64,000 nt of DNA from Bordetella genomosp. 11 (GCF_002261215.1 NZ_NEVS01000001.1:868001-932000), one strand, 5' to 3'; shown: positions 25,969 through 35,096, counted from the stretch's first letter. Notes: a model not told the origin generated them from the sequence alone. A program made the numbers and translations.

Positions 25969-27153
25969 TCACACCCGTTCGAAGATGGCGGCGATGCCCT
26001 GGCCGCCGCCTATGCACATGGTGACCAGCGCGTAGCGGCCGCGGATACGCTGCAATTCGTACAGCGCCTTGGTGGCGATGATGGCCCCGGTGGCGCCGAT
26101 GGGATGTCCCAGCGATATGCCCGAGCCATTCGGGTTGACTTTCGCGGGATCGAAATCCAATGCCCGCATGACCGCGCAGGCCTGTGCCGCGAAGGCCTCG
26201 TTGGACTCGATGACGTCCATATCGGCAACCTTCAATCCCGTGCGGGCCAATACGGCCTGGGTGGCCGGGATGGGGCCGGTGCCCATGATGGCCGGCTCCA
26301 CGCCCGCGTAGGCGTAGCCGACCAGGCGGCCCATCGGTGCCAGCTGCTGCGCTTTCACGGCATCGGCGCTGGCCAATACCAGGGCAGCCGCGCCGTCGTT
26401 GATCCCCGACGAATTGCCCGCCGTGACGGTACCGCCGTCGCGCTTGAAGGCCGGCTTCATCGCGGACAGCACTTCCAGCGTGGTGTCGGGCTTTACGTGT
26501 TCGTCGGTATCGAAAAGGATGTCGCCGCGTCGGGTCGCGATCCGCACGGGAACGATCTGGTCCTTGAAGCGGCCGGCCTGGATCGCGGCGGCGGCGCGTC
26601 GATGGCTCTCGACCGCCAGCTCGTCCATCATCGCGCGCGTGATGCCGAAGCGCTGCGCGACGTTCTCCGCGGTGATCCCCATGTGGATGTTGTTGAAGGG
26701 ATCGTGCAGCGCGTTGAGCATCAGGTCCAGCATGACGCCATCCCCCATGCGCGCGCCCCAGCGCATCGACGGCGCGAGGTAGCCTGCGCGCGACATGGAT
26801 TCCGCGCCAGCACCCACCGCGACCTCGCAATCCCCCGCGGCGACGGCTTGCGCCGAGGAAACGATGGCCTGCAGGCCCGAACCGCAAAGGCGGTTGATGT
26901 TGAACGCCGAGACACTTTGCGGCAGCCCGGCATCGAGCGCCGCGATGCGGCTCATGTAGATGTCGCGCGGTTCGGTGGTGATGACCGTGCCCATCGACAC
27001 ATGTCCCACCGTTTCCGGCGCGACGCCGGCGCGCGCGACGGCTTCGCGCACGACCAGGGTCGCCAGCTCGGCGGGCGGCGTGTTCTTCAGGGTGCCGCCG
27101 AAGCCGCCGATGGCGGTGCGGACGGCGGCGACGACATAAACGTCTTTTTGCAT
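25969..27153 (-). CDS. Acetyl-CoA C-acyltransferase (thiolase)
   Basis: This 394-residue enzyme has all the catalytic residues of the thiolase family: nucleophile Cys 90 in NRLCGSGLQ, His 350 in GHPIGATGA and Cys 380 in CIGGGQG. It would cleave a 3-ketoacyl-CoA with CoA, or make acetoacetyl-CoA in reverse, in the cytoplasm. It lies 17 bases after the acyl-CoA synthetase fusion gene and before the dehydrogenase gene. Together these suggest breakdown of an organic acid through CoA esters. The chain length preferred cannot be read from sequence. Confidence 0.93.
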   Translation of the reverse strand: MQKDVYVVAAVRTAIGGFGGTLKNTPPAELATLVVREAVARAGVAPETVGHVSMGTVITTEPRDIYMSRIAALDAGLPQSVSAFNINRLCGSGLQAIVSSAQAVAAGDCEVAVGAGAESMSRAGYLAPSMRWGARMGDGVMLDLMLNALHDPFNNIHMGITAENVAQRFGITRAMMDELAVESHRRAAAAIQAGRFKDQIVPVRIATRRGDILFDTDEHVKPDTTLEVLSAMKPAFKRDGGTVTAGNSSGINDGAAALVLASADAVKAQQLAPMGRLVGYAYAGVEPAIMGTGPIPATQAVLARTGLKVADMDVIESNEAFAAQACAVMRALDFDPAKVNPNGSGISLGHPIGATGAIIATKALYELQRIRGRYALVTMCIGGGQGIAAIFERV

Positions 27154-27170
27154 GCGGGGTCTCCTGCGGT

Positions 27171-30100
27171 TCAGGCGATGCGCCGTACCGGCGGGTAGTC
27201 GAATGTGGCGTCCAGGTGGGCCTGGTCCGGCTGGTAAAGGCGCAGCGTCAGGTAGAAGCCTTCCCCGGCCGGCGCGGGCAGCCAGTTCTTTCCCGGGCCC
27301 GGGTCGTCGGCCTGGATGTGGATGGCAAGCCCGCCGTCGGCGTCCGGCCGCAGGCCCGGCGTGCGGTCGCCGATGGAATGCCGCCCGATCGGGTTGGCCA
27401 CCAGGAGGCAGTCGCTGCGGCGATAGAGCGTGATGGACCAGAACGAGCCGACCTTGGGCAAGCCGCCCGGCGGGAAGCGCAAGACGTAGCGATGCGCGCC
27501 GCTCAAGGCCGAACCGCTGTCGTCGACTTCGGCCATGATGTACATCGCCTCCTCGATCCCCAGCGTCCCGATCCAGTTGCGCGCCACGCGGGCGCGCGTC
27601 GTGAAGTCATCGCCGAAGCTGCGGCGCACGCTGACGGCGGTGGTCCAGCCGCCGCCCAGTTCAGAGGCCTGGGCGACATTCCGCAGTTCGGTATAGACCT
27701 GCGTCAGCGCGGCCTGCAGCACGTCGGGCGGCACGGGCCAGGCCGGCAGGGGGTGGGCGGAGGGATTGCGCACGAGCATGGTCTCCAGCACGCGCAGGTA
27801 TTCTTCCGCGCGCGGCACGCCGGCGCCACGATCTTCTATCAGGGTATCGACACGCGACAGCGCGGGCGTGCCGTCCAGGCGCGTGATGGCGAAGCGGTCC
27901 TGCAGCGCGTGCACCGCCGCCAGATCCTCCGCGTTGGCGTCGACAAGGATCCGCCCGATCACCCAGACGTCGTCGCTGGGCGCGGCGATGACGTGCATGC
28001 CGGCGGGGGCCTTACCCTGCCAGCCGGGCCCGTGCACGAACAGGCGCTGCGCCTGGCCGCCGGTGGTCCGCCGCCCGGCATAGGCCCAGGGATTCGTCCA
28101 TGCGTCCAGGAAGCCGAGCACCCAATAGCGGCCGCCCATCGCCGGCACGTCGATGACCAGCGGCCCGGCGGAAAGATCCAGCCAGGCATTGGTGAACAGC
28201 GTGTCGTTATTCGGCGTGACCACTTCCTTGTCGTCCGGCCCGCGCAGGCGCCGGGTGTGCGTGAACTGGTTGACCCAGCGCATGCGCGAGGCCGGGTTGT
28301 CGCCGGCGTAGCCTTGCACGGGATGCTTGCGCGCGGTGTTCGCGGCGCGCATGCGCGCCATCTCGAACAGGGGAAGGGTCATCGTGACGCTCTGGCGCAC
28401 GGCCTCGGACGCCGGGGGCGCGGTGAGCAGGACCGCATCCAGCGCGAGGGCGCCCTGGCCCTGGGGCAGGACGACGAAAGGATTCAACTCGACCGACGCC
28501 AGGGTATCGCCCGCGGACAGCGCGAAATCGGCGAGCCGCACGATGGCATGGGCCAGGGCGTCGACGTCCGCGGGCGGCGCGCCGCGGAATCCGCGCAGCA
28601 ACGGCGCGGTCTTCAATTCGTCGATCATGCCGCGGGCCTGGTCCAGGCCGATCGGCGCCAGCCGCAGCGCGACGTCGCCCAATAGTTCGACGTTCACGCC
28701 GCCCGAGCCCAGCATCACCACGACGCCCAGGGCCGGGTCGCGGCGCGCGCCCAGTATGCACTCGACGCCGCCGTGGATCATGCGCGCGACCAGCACACCG
28801 TCGACCCGTGCGCCGGGCGCCGCGGCAGCCGCCGACGCGAGGATGCGGGCGTGGGCCGCGCCAGCTTCTTCGCCGTCGCGCACGTTCAGGATGACGCCGC
28901 CGATATCGCTCTTGTGCGTGATGTCGGCCGAAAGGATTTTCAGCGCAACCGGAAAGCCGAGCGCGCGTGCGCCGGCCACCGCCTCATCGCGGCTGCGCGC
29001 GCGATGAAACGGGACGGTCGGGATGCCCGCGTCGCGCAGCAATTCCAGCGCGTCGGCCTCGTTATAGGTACCCGCGCGCAGGGCCAGGGATTGCGTGCTT
29101 TCGATCGTTGCCGTGGTCGCCGCGGCGGCGTTGCCGCTGGCTTCCACCCCGGATTCGGCGGCGGTTGCGGATCCGAATGCGGCGGAGAAAAAGCAGGCGG
29201 CGGCCATCGCCCGGATCGCGCGGGCCGGGTCGGCGAAACCCAGGCAGCCCTCGGCTTCCAGCGCGCGCTGCTGGGCGGCGTCGGACAAGGTGCTGAAGAT
29301 CACCAGCCGTCCGGGGAAATCGCGCCGCAGGTCGCGCGCCAACTGCCGCTGCAAGGGCTGCATGGCCGGCGTGCCGCCGAAGGCCGCGAGGAAGATCAGC
29401 AAACTGCCATGGCCCGCTTCCAGCATCGTCCTGGCGGTGGCCTCCAGCAGATCCGGTTCGGCGGTCACCTGGCCGGTGATGTCCACGGGATTGCGGGTGG
29501 CCGCCAACGGTACGCGGGCGCGAATGCGCTCCTGCGCCGCCGCGGGCAGCTCCGCGACGTCCAGGCCGGCCTCGGCCGCGTCGTCGGCCATCATCACACC
29601 CACGCCGCCGGACACGGTCAACAGGCCAACCTGCGTGTTGGGGGGCAGCCCCGCGACCGCCAGTGCGTGCGCGACATCGAAGAACTCTTCTATCGAGCGC
29701 GCGCGATAAGCGCCGTGCTGGCGGAACAGCGCGTCGTACACGGCGTCATCGCCGGCCAGCGCGGCGGTATGCGAGGCCGCCGTCATGGCGCCCAGCGCGG
29801 TGCGGCCCACCTTGACGGCCACCACCGGCTTGCCGGCGGCCCTCGCCAGGTCCAGCGCGCGGCGCAGCTTCGCGCCGTCGCGGCATCCTTCCAGGTAAGC
29901 CATGATCACGCGCGTGGCCGGGTCGCGCGCCATCCACGCGATGCAGTCGGCCACATCGATGTCCGATTCATTGCCGGTGGTGACCCAGGCCGACAGTCCG
30001 ATACCGCGCTCGCGCGCCATGGCATAGGCATAGGCCCCGAAGGCGCCGCTCTGGCTGACGATGCCGACCTTGCCGGATTCGATCAGGCCGGTCGACACGA

Positions 30101-30551
30101 CGGGAGAGAAGGTCGCGAAAACGGAGCGGGCGACATTCATGAAGCCCAGGCAGTTCGGTCCCAGCACACGGATGCCGGCCGCCCGCGCGCGGCCGGCGAA
30201 CTCGCGCTGCGCCTGTTCCCCCTGCGGGCCCATCTCGGCGAAGCCGGCGGAGAACATGACGATGTTTTTCACCTGCGCGGCGATGGCGTCGTCCAGGGCC
30301 GCCATCGCGCCGGATGCCGGAATGGCGAAGATGGCCAAATCGATAGGACTGCCGACCTCGCGCAGCGAGGGGTAGGCGCGCCGGCCCTGCACCTGCTCTG
30401 CGCGGGCATTGATCGGGAAGATATCGCCGGCGTAGCCGTGTTCGATCAGGTAGCGGACAGGTACCGCGCCGATCTTGCCCGGTTGGGTCGAAGCGCCGAC
30501 GATGGCGATGGAGCGGGGCGACAGGAAGGAATCGAGGTCTGGCGAAGTCAT
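27171..30551 (-). CDS. NDP-forming acyl-CoA synthetase fused to DUF1254/DUF1214
   Basis: This is a single 1126-residue frame with no internal stop. Residues 1-710 are a complete NDP-forming acyl-CoA synthetase: CoA-binding domain at about 8-130, succinyl-CoA-synthetase-like part with SQSGAFGAYAYAMA at 166-179 and the phospho-His loop SHTAALAG (His 261), and an ATP-grasp domain at about 490-708 (KILSADITHKSDIGG at 538-552, ending ELNPFVVLPQ). After a short linker (710-722), residues 723-1126 are DUF1254 (VVTPNNDTLFTNAWLDL at 777-793) and DUF1214 (near 1000-1115, ending FYLTLRLYQPD). ATG 30551 is the preferred start; a frame extension to 30659 looks non-coding. No good ribosome-binding site precedes Met 724, arguing against a separate gene. 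First gene of the thiolase/dehydrogenase operon. Substrate unknown. Confidence 0.88.
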   Translation of the reverse strand: MTSPDLDSFLSPRSIAIVGASTQPGKIGAVPVRYLIEHGYAGDIFPINARAEQVQGRRAYPSLREVGSPIDLAIFAIPASGAMAALDDAIAAQVKNIVMFSAGFAEMGPQGEQAQREFAGRARAAGIRVLGPNCLGFMNVARSVFATFSPVVSTGLIESGKVGIVSQSGAFGAYAYAMARERGIGLSAWVTTGNESDIDVADCIAWMARDPATRVIMAYLEGCRDGAKLRRALDLARAAGKPVVAVKVGRTALGAMTAASHTAALAGDDAVYDALFRQHGAYRARSIEEFFDVAHALAVAGLPPNTQVGLLTVSGGVGVMMADDAAEAGLDVAELPAAAQERIRARVPLAATRNPVDITGQVTAEPDLLEATARTMLEAGHGSLLIFLAAFGGTPAMQPLQRQLARDLRRDFPGRLVIFSTLSDAAQQRALEAEGCLGFADPARAIRAMAAACFFSAAFGSATAAESGVEASGNAAAATTATIESTQSLALRAGTYNEADALELLRDAGIPTVPFHRARSRDEAVAGARALGFPVALKILSADITHKSDIGGVILNVRDGEEAGAAHARILASAAAAAPGARVDGVLVARMIHGGVECILGARRDPALGVVVMLGSGGVNVELLGDVALRLAPIGLDQARGMIDELKTAPLLRGFRGAPPADVDALAHAIVRLADFALSAGDTLASVELNPFVVLPQGQGALALDAVLLTAPPASEAVRQSVTMTLPLFEMARMRAANTARKHPVQGYAGDNPASRMRWVNQFTHTRRLRGPDDKEVVTPNNDTLFTNAWLDLSAGPLVIDVPAMGGRYWVLGFLDAWTNPWAYAGRRTTGGQAQRLFVHGPGWQGKAPAGMHVIAAPSDDVWVIGRILVDANAEDLAAVHALQDRFAITRLDGTPALSRVDTLIEDRGAGVPRAEEYLRVLETMLVRNPSAHPLPAWPVPPDVLQAALTQVYTELRNVAQASELGGGWTTAVSVRRSFGDDFTTRARVARNWIGTLGIEEAMYIMAEVDDSGSALSGAHRYVLRFPPGGLPKVGSFWSITLYRRSDCLLVANPIGRHSIGDRTPGLRPDADGGLAIHIQADDPGPGKNWLPAPAGEGFYLTLRLYQPDQAHLDATFDYPPVRRIA

Positions 30552-30680
30552 GGGCAGCGTGGCGTCGAACAGGGCGCGCCGCCTGCGCGGCGCGGCTGGG
30601 GATGCCTGTGAAGCATCCCGGGGACCGGCCAAGATACCCGCCCGATTCTTATCAGGCAAACTGAGTTTTCCGAACTTTCT

Positions 30681-30695
30681 ATAAGCTGATCTTAT
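30681..30695. promoter_or_regulatory. LysR-type binding-site candidate
   Basis: ATAAG-N5-CTTAT is a perfect 5-bp dyad that contains the T-N11-A pattern of LysR boxes. It lies between the stop of the LysR gene at 30744 and the start of the synthetase fusion gene at 30551, where control of the catabolic operon would be expected. The neighbouring LysR protein is the obvious candidate binder. Confidence 0.5.
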
Positions 30696-30743
30696 TAGTT
30701 GAGCGACCGCGCCGGGGCGGCCGACGGGCGCTTGCCGGGGTGT

Positions 30744-31652
30744 CTACGCTTTGCCCTCGTCCCAGCTTTTCGCGCTCTCCAGGGTGAAATCCAGGAAGCG
30801 CTCGACCGCCGGCGACAGCGAGGCGCGCGGCCGGACGAAAATCGCGATGCGCCACGTGACCGTGGGCTGGCGGATGGGCCGGAACTCCAGGCCGAACCCT
30901 TCCACCAGCGATCGCGCCATCGACGGACAGATCACGTATCCCGGGCGCACCCGCAGCAGGGAAAGCGCGGTGTTGACCCGATGCACGGGCACGATGTCCC
31001 GGGGATGGTGGCGCGGCGGCACATTGCTCAGGACATTTACCGCCAGGTTGGGCATGTAGTTGACCAGCGGCCGGTCGCGCAGGGCTTTCCAGCTGACCGT
31101 CTCGTCGTCCGTAAGCGGGTCGTCGCGGCGCAGCGCGGCCCATAGCGGGTCCGCGCGGATGACGTGGGCTTCGATGGCCTCGTCCGCCAACACGCCGGCC
31201 GGCCCGAAGCCGATGTCCGCGCCGCCGTTATGCAGATTGGCCAGGACCTGTTCGATGGGCACATCGTCGAATCGCACCTCGACGCCCGGATGGCTCGCGC
31301 CATAGCTGGAGATCAATTCGGGCAGCAGCGTGCACGACAGGGGTTCGGGGGCGGCGACGCGCACAAGACCGCGCCGCAGTTCCTTCAGATTGCTGACGCC
31401 TTCCAGGGCCTCGTCCAGGTCGGCCAGCACCCGGCGCACCATGGGTTCGAACGCGGCGCCCACCTCCGAGGCACCGACGCTGCGGGTGTTGCGGTCCAGC
31501 AGGCGCACGCCCAGGCGGCTCTCCAGTTCCTTCACCAGGCCGCTCAGTGCCGCCTGCGATAAATGCATGTTCTCCGCCGCCTCCGAAAAACTGCCGCATT
31601 CCAGCACCGTCAGGAATGCGCGCAGTTGCCGCAGCGTTACCTCGATCGCCAT
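30744..31652 (-). CDS. LysR-family transcriptional regulator
   Basis: This 302-residue protein has a helix-turn-helix at residues 3-62 (VTLRQLRAFLTVLECGSFSEAAENMHLSQAALSGLVKELE) and a LysR substrate domain ending in the arginine-rich WRIAIFVRPRASLSPAVERF. It lies upstream of, and in the same direction as, the acyl-CoA synthetase operon, and it is divergent from a Bug receptor gene with 189 bases between. It may control both. Confidence 0.9.
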   Translation of the reverse strand: MAIEVTLRQLRAFLTVLECGSFSEAAENMHLSQAALSGLVKELESRLGVRLLDRNTRSVGASEVGAAFEPMVRRVLADLDEALEGVSNLKELRRGLVRVAAPEPLSCTLLPELISSYGASHPGVEVRFDDVPIEQVLANLHNGGADIGFGPAGVLADEAIEAHVIRADPLWAALRRDDPLTDDETVSWKALRDRPLVNYMPNLAVNVLSNVPPRHHPRDIVPVHRVNTALSLLRVRPGYVICPSMARSLVEGFGLEFRPIRQPTVTWRIAIFVRPRASLSPAVERFLDFTLESAKSWDEGKA

Positions 31653-31841
31653 GGGGCCTCCTTCGCATGACTGTGGCGCGACTCGCGCAATTTATAACTT
31701 TAGCCTTTAAGTCATCAAGAAAATGAAAATTGTCCTAATAGATTCGGCCCTCTATCATCGCCACTCCAAGCTGGCGTCCCGTTCCCGCCGTCCCGATGGC
31801 GGACGGGCCGCGATTCCTATTCGAAAATGCAGGAGACATCC

Positions 31842-32822
31842 ATGAAAATGACCCGACGGACGCTGCTGGGGGCGGCGGCCGCAGGCCTGTGCGCGGGCGC
31901 GGCACCGCGCGTATTCGCCCAGGACGGCTGGCCTGCCCGTCCCGTCAGGATCGTCTCGCCCTACGGCGTGGGCGGTCCCAACGACCTGTCGGCGCGGCTG
32001 TTCGCCGAATACCTGGGCCGGCGGCTGGGGCAGTCCTTCATCGTCGAGAACAAGGCGGGGGCGGGCACCCGGCTGGGCAACGAGTACGTCGCCCATGCGC
32101 CGGCCGACGGCTATACCTTGCTGTATGCCGCGGCGCCTTATTCGACGCTGGAAGCCCTGTACGGCAAGCTGGGCTACGACCCGCGCAAGGACCTGCAGGC
32201 CATCGCCATGGCCGCGACCGTCCCGCTGTTCCTGGTGGTCAATGCGCAGTCTCCGGCCAAGACCGCGCAGGAGCTGATCGCCTATGGGAAGTCGCAGCCG
32301 CATGGGCTGACCTTCGGCACGCCCGGCACGGGATCCCTGCCGCATCTGGCGGCGGAGCTTTTCCTGCGGGATGCCAACGTCAAGGGCCTGTCGGTGCAGT
32401 ATCGCGGCGATGTCATGGCCTATACCGATTTGCTGGCCGGCCGGCTGGATGCCACGTTGACCGCCATCACGGCGGCGCTGCCGCATGTCGAAAGCGGCCG
32501 CCTGCGCGTCCTGGGCGTGGCGTCGGAGACGCGCAGCAAAATCTATCCGCAGGCGCCGACCTTGCGCGAGCAGGGTTTGCCGAATGTGGTCGCGTCCGGC
32601 TGGTACGGTTTCATGGCGCCGGCCGCCGTGCCCGCGCCCATCGTCAACCGACTGGATACGGAAATCAATGCGGCGCTCCAGGACCAGGACATACAGCGCA
32701 AGCTGCTGGCGCAGGGCATGGAGCCATACCCCGGAAATGCCGCCGCGTTCGCCAAGTTCATCGACGCCGAAATGAACAAGTGGACCGATGTGATTCGCAA
32801 GGCCGGCATCAAGGGCGAATAA
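31842..32822 (+). CDS. Bug-family tripartite tricarboxylate transporter receptor
   Basis: This 326-residue periplasmic protein starts MKMTRRTLLGAAAAGLCAGA, a Tat-like signal, and has the Bug pattern WPARPVRIVSPYGVGGPNDLSARL, then NKAGAGTRLGNEYVAHAPADGYTLL. Bug proteins bind carboxylates and other small acids with high affinity. No membrane subunits (TctA/TctB) are nearby, so it is an orphan receptor. AGGAG lies just before ATG 31842. It is divergent from the LysR gene and may recognise the acid handled by the synthetase operon. Confidence 0.9.
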   Translation: MKMTRRTLLGAAAAGLCAGAAPRVFAQDGWPARPVRIVSPYGVGGPNDLSARLFAEYLGRRLGQSFIVENKAGAGTRLGNEYVAHAPADGYTLLYAAAPYSTLEALYGKLGYDPRKDLQAIAMAATVPLFLVVNAQSPAKTAQELIAYGKSQPHGLTFGTPGTGSLPHLAAELFLRDANVKGLSVQYRGDVMAYTDLLAGRLDATLTAITAALPHVESGRLRVLGVASETRSKIYPQAPTLREQGLPNVVASGWYGFMAPAAVPAPIVNRLDTEINAALQDQDIQRKLLAQGMEPYPGNAAAFAKFIDAEMNKWTDVIRKAGIKGE

Positions 32823-32877
32823 GCGCGCGGGTCGGCGCGCGTTGCGCGGACAGGCTCCGGACCCGCGCGTCCAGGGC

Positions 32878-33123
32878 CTATTTCCCCTGACGTTCCTGTT
32901 CCCGCAGGCGTTTGCGGTACTCGGGCGTCGGCACGCCGCCCACGCCCCAGTTTTCCATTTCGACTTCCTCGATCACGACGAATGTGCTGTTCAAGGGCTT
33001 GCCCATGACGTCGAGCAATAGTTCGCTGACGCCCTTGATCAGCGCGGCCTTCTGTTCCGCCGTCGTGGCGGTCGCCCCCGGGGCGGTGCCTTCGCGGGTC
33101 ACCTTGATATTCACGTATGGCAT
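32878..33123 (-). CDS. 4-oxalocrotonate tautomerase family protein
   Basis: This 81-residue protein starts MPYVNIKVTREG, leaving the catalytic N-terminal proline after Met removal, and continues AEQKAALIKGVSELLLDVMGKPLNSTFVVIEEVEMENWGVGG, the standard small-tautomerase pattern. It would convert enol to keto forms of a small acid in ring-cleavage pathways. GGAG lies near ATG 33123. It follows the short-chain dehydrogenase gene on the same strand after 55 bases and may be cotranscribed. Confidence 0.92.
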   Translation of the reverse strand: MPYVNIKVTREGTAPGATATTAEQKAALIKGVSELLLDVMGKPLNSTFVVIEEVEMENWGVGGVPTPEYRKRLREQERQGK

Positions 33124-33178
33124 GGCTGGTCTCCGGAATGTGCCCCGGCCGGCGCCGGGGCTGCATGGATAGGCTGGA

Positions 33179-33892
33179 TTACCAGCGGCCCGCGTGCTGG
33201 CCGCCGTCGACGTCGATCGTTTCGCCGGTGACGAAGCCGGCCCGCTCCAGGTATAGAACGGCATCGACGATGTCCTGGATATCGCCCATGCGGCCGACCG
33301 GATGCAAACCGCTCAGGAAGGCATGGGTTTCCGGCGGGTGCATCGGCGTCCTGATGATGCCGGGCGCGACGGCGTTCACCCGGATGCCCCGGCCGGCGTA
33401 CTCGATGGCCAGGCCGCGTGTCACCGCGGCCAGGCCGCCTTTGGTCAGGCTGGCCAGGCCGGCCGGCACATTGGCCAGCGGCTGTTCGACCAGCGCGGTC
33501 GTGATCTGCACGATGTGGCCGTGCTCGCGCTCCAGCATCCGCGCCAGGGCGAACTGCGTGATGTGGAAGAAGCCGCCCAGGTTCACGCCGATGGCCTTGT
33601 CGAAGTCCTCCGCCGTGTATTCGGTAAAGGGCTTGCTGATGAAGATGCCGGCGTTGTTGACCAGCGTGTCGATGCGGCCGAATCGCTCGATGGCGATGTC
33701 CGCGACCCGCCGCGCCACGGCACGGTCGGCGATGTCCCCGGGGACGGCGATGACGCCGTCGTCGGCGCCCGCCTCGATGTTGCGTGAGTTCGCCACGACG
33801 GCATAGCCTTGCGCGCGATAGGCCTGCACGAGGCCGGCGCCGATGCCTTGCGACGCACCGGTGACGATGGCGACTTTTTGCTGGGTATCCAT
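33179..33892 (-). CDS. Non-canonical short-chain dehydrogenase lacking the active-site tyrosine
   Basis: This 237-residue protein has a normal Rossmann start (VTGASQGIGAGL at 10-21), NNAG at 79-82 and the late RVNAVAPGIIRTP motif. The YxxxK site is altered: Lys 151 is present in GLASLTKGGL, but the -4 position (147) is Ala, and the usual Ser region reads ITTALVEQP. Standard dehydrogenase chemistry is therefore doubtful. It may bind NAD(P) and act as a regulator or use another base. ATG 33892 is the first family-like start; the frame runs upstream without meaning. It is divergent from a LysR gene (34028). Confidence 0.87.
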   Translation of the reverse strand: MDTQQKVAIVTGASQGIGAGLVQAYRAQGYAVVANSRNIEAGADDGVIAVPGDIADRAVARRVADIAIERFGRIDTLVNNAGIFISKPFTEYTAEDFDKAIGVNLGGFFHITQFALARMLEREHGHIVQITTALVEQPLANVPAGLASLTKGGLAAVTRGLAIEYAGRGIRVNAVAPGIIRTPMHPPETHAFLSGLHPVGRMGDIQDIVDAVLYLERAGFVTGETIDVDGGQHAGRW

Positions 33893-34027
33893 GATGTTTT
33901 CCTTGCGTGGGTTGTCGGTGTGCCGACCGGATGCGCGGTGCCCGTGTCGGGCTGGCTCCGTATTGATTCGGCATGGGACGTAGCCTAAGCTTGTGACCTT
34001 TTTCGCGGAATCCGCTATTCGCGCGCA

Positions 34028-34915
34028 ATGGCTGAGAAAAAACGCACAGAGGTCGATTGGGAGGACGTGCGCGTCTTCCTGGCGCTGGGCCGTCACGGCA
34101 GCCTGTCGGCCGCGGCGCGCGCCTTGTCCGTCAACCATGCCACCATCGCGCGCCGCATCGGGTCCTTGCAGGCCACGCTGGGCGAGAAGCTGGTGGAGCG
34201 CCGGCCGGAGGGCTACATCCTGACCCCGGCGGGTGCGCGTGCCCTGGCGGCGGCCGGCGATATGGAAGCGGCGGTGCAAACGCTGGCACGCGGCGGCGCG
34301 GACGAAACGCCGAAGGGGCGGGTGCGCGTCAATGCCTCGCCGGCCCTGTCGCTGGGCTTCCTGATCGGTCGGCTGGCGGCGCTGCCGGTGCTTTACCCCG
34401 GCCTGGACATAGACCTGGCCACGGATCTGCGCGCCGTCAGCCTGGAACGTCACGAGGCGGATATCGCCATCCGCCTGGACCGTCCGCAGGATGGCGATTT
34501 CATCGCCAAACCGTTGGGGACGATAGCGTATGGCTTTTACGGCACGCCGGACGTCTGCAAGCCGGTCGAGGACGGCGCGGCGCCGGTACTGGTGGGCTTC
34601 GACGAGATCAACGCCTATCTGCCCGATGCGGCCTGGCTGGCCCGCGAATATCCGCAGGCGCGGGTGGCGTTCCGCGCCAACAACCACGTCGCCCAGGCCA
34701 TCGCCGCGCGCGCGGGCGTGGGCCTGGCGATGCTGCCGCACTACATCGGACGCCAGGACCCCGCGCTGCGCCTCTGCCGCCTGGATCCGGTCATGCCGCC
34801 GCGCGGCATATGGATACTGACGCGCCGGCAGGACCGCAAGAACCCGGCGGTCAGCACGGTGGTCGATTACCTGATCCGGCTATTCGCCGACGAGCGCGGC
34901 CTGTTCGAGGCATAA
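34028..34915 (+). CDS. LysR-family transcriptional regulator
   Basis: This 295-residue protein has a helix-turn-helix at about residues 8-66 (DWEDVRVFLALGRHGSLSAAARALSVNHATIARRIGSLQ), followed by the ligand domain with RRPEGYILTPAGARALAAA. It belongs to the GcvA/PtxR-like branch. It is divergent from the non-canonical dehydrogenase (135 bases between) and probably controls it together with the tautomerase gene. Confidence 0.9.
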   Translation: MAEKKRTEVDWEDVRVFLALGRHGSLSAAARALSVNHATIARRIGSLQATLGEKLVERRPEGYILTPAGARALAAAGDMEAAVQTLARGGADETPKGRVRVNASPALSLGFLIGRLAALPVLYPGLDIDLATDLRAVSLERHEADIAIRLDRPQDGDFIAKPLGTIAYGFYGTPDVCKPVEDGAAPVLVGFDEINAYLPDAAWLAREYPQARVAFRANNHVAQAIAARAGVGLAMLPHYIGRQDPALRLCRLDPVMPPRGIWILTRRQDRKNPAVSTVVDYLIRLFADERGLFEA

Positions 34916-34991
34916 AGGCGCGTTCTTTCGCTCCGCGTTCAGTATGTCGACAGCGCAGGCAAAGCCTTCCGACAGATTTGAAAAAGATTTT

Positions 34992-35020
34992 GATAATGGA
35001 ATTAGGAATGGTTAGCATTC
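34992..35020. promoter_or_regulatory. Possible Fur site before the second TonB receptor gene
   Basis: A less GC-rich patch starts TGATAATGGAATTAG and contains the perfect dyad GAATG-N5-CATTC at 35006-35020. Two overlapping registers each give about 11 of 19 matches to the Fur box by eye. It lies 77-105 bases upstream of the receptor start. Iron control is expected for this receptor and for the PiuC-type gene behind it. Confidence 0.45.
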
Positions 35021-35096
35021 GCCGCAATTAAACGCCCTGGAGCTGCCGCGAGAAGCGCGGCCGCCAGGTTCCGACACTTTGCGCGACGCCTTTTCC

